Shown here one piece after another: positions 35,142 through 44,013 of a DNA stretch of 64,000 nucleotides. Below the pieces are notes generated by a model. It made no database searches and was not told the DNA's origin. It saw only the letters and a program-made list of their open reading frames with translations. The stretch is taken from positions 8,938,765 to 9,002,764 of the forward strand of contig CM048840.1 of assembly GCA_026545765.1 (NCBI GenBank). Direction: 5' to 3'. Every line of letters starts with the position of its first letter. Position 1 is the first letter of the stretch. The position numbers and the translations under genes are program-made. The stretch comes from Plantago major. Lineage: Eukaryota; Streptophyta; Magnoliopsida; Lamiales; Plantaginaceae.

Positions 35142-35667
35142 ATCCAAAGGTTAATGTACCATGGGAATGAAATATACAAAATAAAAATGAAAATGTTGAA
35201 ATCATGCATAACCCTAGTTGTGTTTAGCGTTGATGGTGTTTGGCGTATAATTAGAGTTTTTGAAAAGTAGAAATATGATTGATGTATTTTACCCTTTTGA
35301 TTTTCCTTTTCTACTTAATTGGGAGGCAAATTCTTAATAATTCAACATTTTGAAAATAAATTCGAAGAAAATTCCTAATTTAAATTTGTTTAGACTGAGT
35401 TATCGTCAAAGTACAAAAATTAGAGTTTTAGATAACTTACAAGACCAAAAGTGGTAATCGAAAACTTATAGGACCAATTGGGCAGAGTAGTAAACATATA
35501 TAATATGACCAAATGGAGGATTTTTCCGAGTTTAGTTGGAGTTTCAAATGGTTGAGGGGTTGTCAGTACTGTGTACTGGTGCTACTGTCAAGTGATATGA
35601 TGGTAGTGAATAAGAGAAAGCGAGATGTGGTTGTTACTTCTGGAAATCTTCTCAACAAGGTGGAGAT

Positions 35668-36217
35668 TGTGAAGTTTTGGGTGTTTTCAAACGATTCCAG
35701 AAGCACGGGGACTTGTTTGCAATTTGCAGAAGTGAGTTTGTTGGTTGTTAACAAAAGCCGGTGAAGAAACGTGTTTTTAACGTGTTAATGATAATGCATT
35801 TTCTTCTCAGCCGTCAGATGATCTTCGATCTATTGTAATCGTACGGTTTCTGCTCTCTTGGCCGTTATTCTTCATCTCCAAGCTATAAAACAGAGACTGA
35901 AGAACAGTTCGTCAGAAATCATCTCAATTCTTCATATTCCAGTCATTTTTGTGCTCTGAGAGTGAGAGCGGTTATAGCAGTTGTTGTTGTGAGTATTGTA
36001 TAGTAATTCGGAGTTGTAATTTTGTACAAATCTTTGTAACAAGCTGTGTGTAGTTGGAAGAACGAGAAGTAATAAAATCATCGATTCTCCGTGGATGTAG
36101 ATTGAAGTGATTCAATCGAACCACGTAAAATTCTCTGTGTGTTTACCGTTTGATTGTGTTTTGGTAATCGTTGAAGTAGTTGATTGATTGTGGTGTAATT
36201 TGATCGAATTCCTAAGA
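35668..36217 (+). repeat. copia 3' LTR
   Basis: 550 bp, matching 10064-10606. It directly follows AAGGTGGAGAT. TATA-like CTATAAAAC lies near 35883. The last bases read CTAAGA where the 5' copy has CTAACA. Confidence 0.88.
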
Positions 36218-36239
36218 GCTCCTATTCACGAATCTTCAG
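36218..36239 (+). other. continuation of the split host 5' UTR, with splice donor
   Basis: Follows the copia 3' LTR and its GCTCC target copy. AATCTTCAG|GTACACAA is a good plant splice donor at 36239/36240. A second donor-like CTCAG|GTACTTGTG lies near 36440. Together with 9968-10063 this looks like a non-coding first exon. Confidence 0.4.
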
Positions 36240-36629
36240 GTACACAATCTCTATGTTTTTGCTAGTTATAATCTGTTTTCCTTCTTCATCTTCTTCACTT
36301 CTTCATCTTTGTTCATTCTTCGCGCGAGATTGGAAATTTCTCCGAAAAAAAACCCTAGGTTGTTCGAACGATTTGTTAGTGTGTTTCATCATCGTTTTTG
36401 TTGATTATACTTCAGCGATTTGACACGAATCTTCCTCAGGTACTTGTGAATTATATTATCAATTTTATCGACGAAGAATCTGAACCGAATTAATGGATTT
36501 AGTCATGAAAACATGCTTACATATATGGTATATGGATGTATATTGAGCTAGATGGATTTCTTGATATGTAAAATTTGCTTGGGAAAACAAGAAAACTAAT
36601 ATGCAACTCCATTGTGTTATTTTGACACG

Positions 36630-36829
36630 TCCATCTATAGAAAGCAAGCTGGTGTCGAAGTGGATGTCTTTATTAGAGATCGCGATGGGTCAGTGGTGGC
36701 TTCCAGAAGAGGGCGGCTTGAGTTTATCAGGTCTCCGAAAATAGCAAAGAGTTTGGTTGCTCGATGCGGTGTCCAGTTTGCTAGAGATTTTCAACTTCTA
36801 GATATTGTTTTTGAAGGAGATTTATCATA
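36630..36829 (+). pseudogene. RNase H-like (RVT_3) fragment
   Basis: VFIRDRDGSVVASRRGRLEF, then SPKIAKSLVARCGVQFARDF and DIVFEGDL match the plant RNase H-like domain at the end of LINE-derived proteins. It covers about two thirds of the domain and ends at a stop where a Mutator-like element was inserted (36840). It may be a LINE remnant or a decayed host exon downstream of the split promoter. Confidence 0.6.
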
Positions 36830-36894
36830 GTATTTATGAGTATATATTGCGAAAGACCACTATATATAAAAAAGTCCCGAAAATCTCCTTCAAA

Positions 36895-38200
36895 TGTTAA
36901 AACTAGACAATTATACCTTTTTTCTCGACTTATTTTTTTTATGGTTTTTCGCGGATCTTTTGACCCAGATTCATTAAAAACGAGTCAAGTATAATGTAAA
37001 AACTAGACAATATAGACAATTATATTTCACTGAGTAAATTTCTGGATAAGTAATAAAACTAGACAATTCATTTACAAAACTAGACAATTCAGTTACAAAA
37101 CTAGACAATATCATCATCAATTCAAAACACTAATTTTTCTTCGATTACTTTAGTTTCTTCAGAGCATTCTTCTTCAAATCATCTAATACACCATCTTCAA
37201 AATCATCATCAGCATAAGGTCTCTTATATCAAGGAGAAGGAGTTCCTTGGAACAGCTCCATATGCTTCATCAGAAAAACACCACAGTCAAAAGTTCCAAG
37301 TTTACCAAGTCCAATCAAGCTTCACAATTTATACGAAAAAAAAAACATTGAACATTTATACAAAAACTAGAAAATTTCCCTCATAAACTAGACAATATAA
37401 TGTAAAAACTAGAGAATTCATCTCTTAAACTAAACAATATAGTGTAAAAACTAGACAATATGGACAATTATGTTCATGTTTGATCATAAAACTAGACAAT
37501 ATATACTAAAAGCTAGACAATATCTCGTAAAAACTAGACAAATATGTTGAGCTCAGTTAGTAAATTTGATTTGAAGGTGAAGGTGAAAATGTAAAAACTA
37601 GAGAATTCCTAGGTATAATGTAAAAACTAGAAAATGTCTCGCATAAACTAGACAATATAATGTAAAAACTAAACAATATAATATAAATTTAATATCATGT
37701 AAAAAACTAGAGAATTTCTTTCATAAACTAAACAATATAATGTAAAAACTAGACAATATAGACAATTATGTTCATGTCTGATAATAAAACTAGACAATAT
37801 ATACTAAAAACTAGACAAATATGTTGAGATCAGTTAGTAAATATCTTGAATAAACTTATTGCCACTCGATATAAGAAAAAAATAAATTTAATATCATGTA
37901 AAAACTAGATAATTCCTTTCATAAACTAAACAATATAGTGTAAAAACTAGACAATATATACAATTATGTTCATGTTTGATAATAAAACTAGACAATATTT
38001 CGTAAAAACTAGACAATATCCTCTAAAAACTAGACAAATATGTTGAGATCAGTTAGTAAATTTGATAGTTGAAGGTGAAAATGTAAAAACCACAGAATTC
38101 CTAGACAATATAATGTAAAAACTAGAGAACTCATCGCATAAACTAGACAATATGATGTAAAAACTAGACAATATAATGTAACAACTAGACATACAACACG
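36895..38200 (+). repeat. array of AAACTAGACAATAT-type short repeats
   Basis: At least 35 copies, by eye, of AAACTAGACAAT or one-base variants, at irregular spacing and separated by AT-rich linkers. A longer unit (GTTCATGTTTGATAATAAAA followed by the motif and then TATGTTGAGATCAGTTAGTA) recurs about three times near 37470, 37770 and 37970. This is not CRISPR: there is no fixed repeat-spacer unit. Confidence 0.9.
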
Positions 38201-38902
38201 AAACGATCCTAATGTACCAAATAACAGACAACACGAAACGAAAATAACGCATAAAAATCATTTCACCAGCAGAAAAACTTCCCCAAACGCTAAAATAGCA
38301 ACCAATTATACTGCCTAACTTGAGGATTCAGTACAATTCAAACCTGATTCAGTACAATTCAATTTCAATCGATCATCATGTATATGCATTTAACAATCTC
38401 TCACCAATCCAGTAGGGAAAACAGTAAAAACTAAAGAGAAAACATGGATCCAGTACAATACCGTCATCGCGTAAGCATTTTTACTGGCTCCGGTGAGAAT
38501 TAGACACTTCGTCGGAGATTTACCGTCGATTCACCCTTCAAGCCTCCAGTTTCTCACGTTGAAATAGAGATCATAATCGGACAGATTGAACGCAGGATTC
38601 CGCCATTATTTGGTTGTGTTTTGGTGGTGATTTTCCAGTTCCACGTTGATCCTAGATCCTTCGCGAACATCGGCAACTCAGATCCAGATTCCGTTCCCCT
38701 CCACCAGCCGTCAATCTTCGAAAACTACGAACATCGAATTCAAAATACTGGAATCAGCAAGACAGACCGATTCAAAATCGAAGCAACACAAAATCGCGAT
38801 GGAATCACAAAAATCGAAATCGAAATTAAAAAGCTCAAAAACAGATAAACAACAACTAGAACAACTTTAAAACACTGAAAATCGAAGAGAAACGAAACAA
38901 AC

Positions 38903-39059
38903 CTGACGATCGCGAGTGAAAATGAGCAGATTAGGGTTCTTCGCCAAATTTGAGAGAAAATGGACAGTGTACTGAAGAAACGGGAGAGAAATGAGAAGAG
39001 AAATGAGAAGAAAAATGAGAAGAAAAGGAGAAAAAAAAACTGAAGAATACCTATTTATA
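38903..39059 (-). promoter_or_regulatory. promoter-like region and non-coding exon, inside the element
   Basis: On the minus strand: TATAAATA (39059-39052), then a CT-rich leader (TTCTTCTCATTTTTCTTCTC repeats), ACCCTAATCTGCTC, and a donor CGTCAG|GTTTGTTTC at 38903/38902. It looks like a captured host promoter and 5' UTR. No downstream coding exon is identified. Confidence 0.4.
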
Positions 39060-39228
39060 CTATATCCATTATAAAACGGTATGACCCGAATGCATTTTGA
39101 CCCGTGAAATCCGATTAATTTTGACCCGCAAAATATGAAACGGGCAAAATTAAAAACTAGACAATTTATGTAGAAACTAAGGGACTTTTCGGACTCTCCT
39201 AATATGATATGATACTTTGTATTTATGA

Positions 39229-40290
39229 TAATGTGATAACACAACACCAAGAATCAAATCTAATAGTATAACTAGATCTTTTTTTATTTATGTTCATAGA
39301 TTTACTAGAGATGGTTAATGTACATGTGAAATTATTACAATGAACAAAGTTTCAACTTTTATCTGTGGTATTCTGTTTTTTTCTTCGTCTTTGACTCCTG
39401 TTATGCTTATTCCCTTTAGTTTTCTTGTTTTGATTGTACTAGTTAATCGAGGGCCATGAAAAAACAATTAAATTAAAAATTAAAAAATGTATATAATAAC
39501 ATGTTGAAGTTGAGAAACATATAAAAATTGTAAAGTGATAAAATGCATGATCTAATCGCTTCAACATTGCATCGAAAGTAACCCCTACATGTTGAAAAGT
39601 GCATAATATAAATTAGTGAAATTGAACAAAATCATATATATAAACACGAATACTAAACGCATGACATAAAATACTAAATACATGACAACATAAAAACATT
39701 TACACATTAAATCTCTATTTATATTATTATCAAGTATCTACATTTATTTTTAAATTATCATTTCAGTCATAAATTTTCGAAACCCCTAATTAGTCAATAC
39801 AGTCAGTCACAAAACCCCTAAAACAACAGACGCTTCCAAGTTCCAACACCCAAAAAACCACAAAATCTTTAATCAATTAAGAAGATGAGCAATTCACCAA
39901 GAAGAAGAGGGAAGAATTAGGTTAGTGTTGCTTCAACTTTTATTCACCGCCTAAAACAATCAAAGCCATCAGCCACATGTGGCTATGGATCTCGCCGCTA
40001 TCTCACTGTAGGTAGCGATGTATTCGATTGCGGATTCTCGTCTCTTGGCGCTACATCTCAACGCTATATAGACTTGACGACATTTTGTTCAGCCGTTCCT
40101 GCTTAACGGCGCTTACTTTCGGCGCCATGTAGCACAACCGGCCATGAATATGGGCGCGGGTTAGCTGATGAAGGCGCTAGGGTTCGGCGCCAATATCCAG
40201 TTACGGTTTGGCGGAATCAACTCGAAAAACACCCTCTCTTTCTCGATTTTTTTTGTAAAAATAGCTTAAAACAACACATATAAGTACATA
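39229..40290. other. intergenic stretch, partly GC-richer
   Basis: Mostly AT-rich. The part at 39960-40210 is GC-richer, with repeated GGCGCT/GGCGCC words, but no gene is recognised. Confidence 0.3.
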
Positions 40291-40295
40291 AATAC

Positions 40296-40391
40296 CTGAA
40301 AATAACCATCTTCATACCATGGTGGTTCTTCTTCACTTTCTTTGTCACTCACATTAAGATAGGGCTCTTCTTCACTTAGATTTTCGCTCAT
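40296..40391 (-). CDS. possible first coding exon, acidic peptide, unidentified
   Basis: ATG at 40391 opens 32 codons rich in E and S (MSENLSEEEPYLNVSDKESE) and ends TTTTCAG|GTATTTATG, a plausible splice donor. No continuing exon could be assigned. A chance open frame is likely enough that confidence is low. Confidence 0.22.
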
Positions 40392-40615
40392 GTTTGGTTT
40401 CGTCAACGTACAAACCATCAACCTTGTTATTTTAATTTATTTGTATTAAAAGTGTATCTTGTTGTAATTATTCAAAATATGAAGTCTATGTAATGTAAAT
40501 TTGGCTATATATGGACTTCCCGTGTAATTAAGTTTAAGTTGTCCTGCGTTTAGTATTTTATTGGCCTACGTTTAACATCTCTCTATAAAAAACACACATA
40601 AAAGATAAAATCAAC

Positions 40616-41494
40616 TTATAACTTGTCGAACACTTCTTTATTAATTACGTTTGTTGCCGTGTCATATGTATTACCCTCTACGTCGCAAATTACTACGTTC
40701 AAGCCCTTCCCGGTGGTAACTCTAGAAAGAGCAACATTTAACTGATCACGGTTAAATACATGTGAGGGGAGGTAGAGGCCAACGTGTGAGAGAGAGTGTC
40801 ACTTACTTGTATTTATGGTCATAGCAAGGCAGATGAATATAGGGAGCTGTCTCCGGTCAATTGATAGGGAACTACATCCCGTCGGATGGCTCATCATCAT
40901 CCTCATAATGAAAACCGTTTGGCATGCATTGATTCCATATATCATCTTTGCCTCGATGATATGCTTCCCAAGATTAGTAACTATAAGCCTTGTTCCGTTG
41001 CACAACTCGAAAGTTTGATCTATATTTCTCAGAAGCATTACCATACACACAACCTTTAGTATGATCCTGAGATTAGTCAATCTAGATCAATTAATGTTGT
41101 TGAAAAATTCTACAGTGAAAACATGTTCGAGACCGTTCTCAAAATTATCTTCCGTAGCAATGCTATATGCGCTCAAATATTCAATGCTATCTATTGACAT
41201 CTTCGACATGAAAAATTGATTTATATCATCAAATATTTCATTTGCAGGTGCAAGAACATCCCGGTGATGAAATATACAGGGTCAAGTGATGGATCGCCTA
41301 AGTGATACAACAATGAAAGATATGTACTATCTATAAAAGTTTGAATTGGATGACTCACTTCTCAAATATGTAAAACTTCGGGATCTTGATATGAACCCAC
41401 AATTATTAGGTCCAGCGGTAATGCCCTCACCAACATGTGTTATCCACTCAGCAAATTCTTTCATCTCTTTAATTTTGAACGATGACGAATCAGT
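40616..41494 (-). pseudogene. Helitron helicase, C-terminal exon
   Basis: Starts after an acceptor-like TATACAG at 41494. It shows FKIKEMKEFAEWI, VLAPANEIFDDIN, MLLRNIDQTFELCNGTRLIV, CLAMTIN, LSHVGLYLP and LNVALSRVTTGKGLNVVICD, the C-terminal PIF1-type helicase motifs of plant Helitron Rep-helicases, in order to a stop at 40616. Stops and frame changes near 41100-41350 and at the usual KSQGQS position show decay. The N-terminal part of the same kind of gene lies at 46.8-49.4 kb on the same strand. Confidence 0.85.
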
Positions 41495-41534
41495 CTGTAT
41501 AGGATTAAATTGGACGTAAACAATGATAAGTTAA

Positions 41535-41610
41535 ATACTCCCTCCATCTCAATTTCAACTTCCCGCATTCCATTTTGGGACGTCTCAATTTCAACTTCTC
41601 ATCTATATAA
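41535..41610. mobile_element. Stowaway-like MITE fragment
   Basis: TACTCCCTCCATCTCAATTT followed by repeated CTCAATTTCAACTTC; a left terminus only. Confidence 0.4.
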
Positions 41611-41689
41611 TATATTAAGCAAAAAAGGATTGCAACCATTTTAGGGTGTCCAAGTCATTCAATTGTTTGGCAAATCTTTGTGCTCTGAT

Positions 41690-43052
41690 CACTACAAAAA
41701 TCGGCACATGGCGGATAGATCCGTCACAGTTATCTATCCGCCGCCTCAGCGTGGTTGGGCGACGATTAGAAAATCCGCCTCGAGCTATGGCGACGGATAA
41801 CAATCCGTCCAATTCGCTGACAGTTGGACGACGGATTGACCATTTTTTTTTAAATTGATAATGGGGCGACGGGTAGATTCGATCCGTGCCCACGATGCAC
41901 GGATAGATCTATCCGTCGCCCCATTTCTATTTTTTAAAAAATAAAATCCGTATTAATTTTATATTCAGATACGGATTAATTAAATATCAATTTGTATTAG
42001 ATACGAGATATTGATTTGTATTCAGATATCGTATTAATTTGTATTAATTTTTATATTCGTATCAATTTGTATTAAATGCGATCATGCGGTGGTGGTGGGA
42101 GGAGAAAGGTGGTGCGGTGGTGGCAGTGGTGGTGGCAAGGTGGTGGTGGCGCGGTGGTGGTGGGAGGAGGAAAGGTGGTGGTGGTGGTGGGAGGAGAGAG
42201 GTGGTGGTGGTGGTGGTGGAGATGGTGGTGGTGGTGGGAGGAGAGAGGTGGTGGTGGTGGTGGTGGTGCGGTGGTGGAGATGGTGGTGGTGCGGTGGTGG
42301 AGATGGTGTGGTGCCGTGGTGGTGGGAGGAGAGAGGTGGTGGTGGTGGTGGAGGAGATGGTGGTGGTGCGGTGGTGGTGGGAGGAGAGAGGTGGTGGTGG
42401 AGATGGTGGTGGTGCGGTGGTGGTGGGAGGAGAGAGGTGGTGGTGGTGGTGGTGCGGTGGTGGAGATGGTGGTGGTGCGGTGGTGGTGGGAGGAGAGAGG
42501 TGGTGGTGGTGGTGGAGATGGTGGTGGTGCGGTGGTGGTGGGAGGAGAGAGGTGGTGGTGGTGGTGGTGGAGATGGTGGTGGGAGGAGGATGGTGGTGGA
42601 GGAGGTGGTGGTGGAGGATGGTGGTGGTGGAGGAGAAAGGTGGTGGAAGGAGAAAGGTGGTGGTGGGAGGAGGAGGAGGAGAGGAGAAATGGAGGAGAAG
42701 TGGTGGAGGAAAGGAGGTGGTGGAGGAGATATATGGTTTTCTTTTTAGGCTTTTAGCGACGGATAGATCTAGATCTATCCGTCGCTAACTTTTTTTTTTT
42801 TTTTTTTCGGCTATAGTGACGGATAGATCTATCCGTCGCTATTTTTAGCGACGGATAGATCTATCCGTCGCTAAATTTTTTTTTTTTAAAATCTTGGTCG
42901 CTCAGAAGCGACGGATAAACTTATCCGTTGCTGAGCGACAGATAAGTTTTATCTGTCATGAACGGGCGACGGATAGAATCCGTCGCCCCGTTTGGCGATC
43001 CGTCTTTATCCGTCGCCCCTTTCCGTCCCGTTACAGCAGAATTCTTGTAGTG
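41690..43052. mobile_element. CACTA (En/Spm) non-autonomous element, 1363 bp
   Basis: Termini CACTACAAAAATCGGC (left) and, inverted, CACTACAAGAATTCTGC (right), with a 3-bp TSD GAT (41687-41689 and 43053-43055). Both subterminal regions carry many copies of GCGACGGATAGATC and its inverse, forming palindromes, as is usual for CACTA ends. There is no transposase. The centre is a GGT-rich minisatellite. Confidence 0.92.
42076..42735 (+). repeat. GGT/GGAGAGAGGTGG minisatellite
   Basis: Nearly pure purine/T sequence built from GGTGGTGG, GGGAGGAGAGAGG and GGAGATGG in variable order. All three plus-strand frames stay open because of the composition; I do not call a gene. Strong strand asymmetry and many GG runs give G-quadruplex potential. 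Confidence 0.95.
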
Positions 43053-43055
43053 GAT

Positions 43056-43859
43056 TGGTCAGTATTAATGCTTGGTTGGATGAATCTTTCATTCTGATTG
43101 GTCAAAATAACATTGTCTTGCTAATATGGTGATGTGGAAAATCTTATGCCGTGTGAAAGCAATTGGTGCATGAAATTCAAAATATTGTCTGAATTTTGGA
43201 AATATTACTTCATTATGGAAGTTTGATATTTATAAATATGTAAAAAAAAAGAAAACAACCTAAAATCCAATTAACGTCTTTAGATCTCATCCATATAGTT
43301 GGTCAGTTCAAATGGAAAATGTAGTACTATGTCCCTCACCTATTTATTTCGTCAAATAAGGAATTAAAATAATTTAAAATTTTCATGGAAACGTTCAAAT
43401 AAAAATGTGTAATTCTCTTCAAAGACCGTCTATAGTAATGATTAAAAAGACGAACAATCATTAATATTATTAATCCAAATGTAAGATGGTTAGTTAAGAA
43501 CGTAGGTGCTTTTGTACAAATATAAGATGTATTATAGTAACGATATAGGTCCGTATATAACTAAATTAAGTATGAAATTCATTTTTTTATTGGTCGATTA
43601 TCCATTTGTATATTTTCTTTAACTGTGGAAGTTTTTTGATTTTAATCAAATTTTACTATACCTTCCCATCTAATTGCACCTACCGATGCAATCATTATCT
43701 CTTAAATTAGGACTAATTATTATCACTAAAATGTGCGTTGATTAAGTAGTAAATTATGGCAGCACGATGCGTATTTGAGCATAAATTTAAATATAATGGC
43801 AAATGTTAATATAATGGATTTTAAATATTGTCCCGTGGAGATTGATTGCTTTCTCGACT
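43056..43859. other. AT-rich intergenic stretch
   Basis: Nothing recognised. Confidence 0.4.
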
Positions 43860-44010
43860 GATTTATGTTCTTTTCATCTGAAAACTCATTAATTTTAGTT
43901 GAGATCAGTTCAGTTCAATTCAGTTTTGTTCAATTTTGTTTAGTTCATTTTTATACTACAATTCATTCGTTCGCTCAAATGAGTTCGATCGCATTTAAGA
44001 GAACAGAGCC
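43860..44010. mobile_element. Tourist-like MITE related to the 5354-5443 element
   Basis: It ends AAGAGAACAGAGCC followed by TAA, the same terminus as the 90-bp MITE, and has a similar GTTCAGTTCAATTCAG interior. The left end (TTTATGTTCTTTTCATCTG) is degenerate and its TSD is unclear. Confidence 0.5.
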
Positions 44011-44013
44011 TAA

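Larger units (their letters stand above)
31914..35528. mobile_element. Mutator-like TIR element, 3.6 kb, non-autonomous
   Basis: The left end GGAAAAATACTCAATTTGG and the inverted right end (GGAAAAATCCTCCATTTGG) open terminal inverted repeats that stay recognisable for about 130 bp (TTTGGTCCTATAAG, ACTTTTGGTC). The 9-bp flanks GAGTTTGGT (31905-31913) and GAGTTTAGT (35529-35537) match 8/9, as expected for Mutator-like elements. No transposase is visible. Most of the interior is later insertions: a solo LTR (32308-33738) and a LINE (33861-35141). Removing it restores the end of the copia pol frame. Confidence 0.82.
10064..36217 (+). mobile_element. Tork-like Ty1/copia element, interrupted by nested insertions
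   Basis: 5' LTR 10064-10606 and 3' LTR 35668-36217 match almost throughout. Flanks ACTCC (10059-10063) and GCTCC (36218-36222) are a 4/5 TSD. The internal region reads Gag, protease, integrase, then RT up to 13755. It resumes with RT/RNase H at 30763 after a Sirevirus insertion, and the last codons resume at 35538 after a Mutator-like insertion at 31914. The polypurine tract AAGGTGGAGAT precedes the 3' LTR. Without the insertions the element would be near 5.5 kb, usual for this group. The Tork/Tnt1-like assignment is from the look of Gag and integrase only. Confidence 0.85.
36840..39218. mobile_element. Mutator-like non-autonomous element with dense CTAGACAAT repeats
   Basis: Flanked by a perfect duplication GTATTTATGA (36830-36839 and 39219-39228), which fits a 9-bp Mutator TSD plus one chance base. 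Inside both ends, similar inverted sequences occur: GTCCCGAAAATCTCC from about 36873, and inward GTCCGAAAAGTCCC from about 39196, each followed by a CTAGACAATT motif. No transposase is found. The left two thirds are interspersed repeats, and the right third holds a minus-strand promoter-like region. Confidence 0.6.

Noticed and set aside
36630..36829. An intact host RNase H-like gene
   Set aside because: Only part of the domain is present and it ends at a stop by the transposon insertion; kept as a pseudogene fragment.
36895..38200. Regularly seen CTAGACAAT repeats as a possible CRISPR array
   Set aside because: Spacing is irregular, the repeat is too short and degenerate, and the context is a plant genome.
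38621..38870. Two overlapping 75-codon plus-strand frames
   Set aside because: They run opposite to the promoter-like region and show no domain; one is a shadow of the other.
42076..42788. Three overlapping long plus-strand open frames rich in Gly, Val and Trp
   Set aside because: They are open in all three frames only because the DNA is a GGT/GGA minisatellite; none has coding character.
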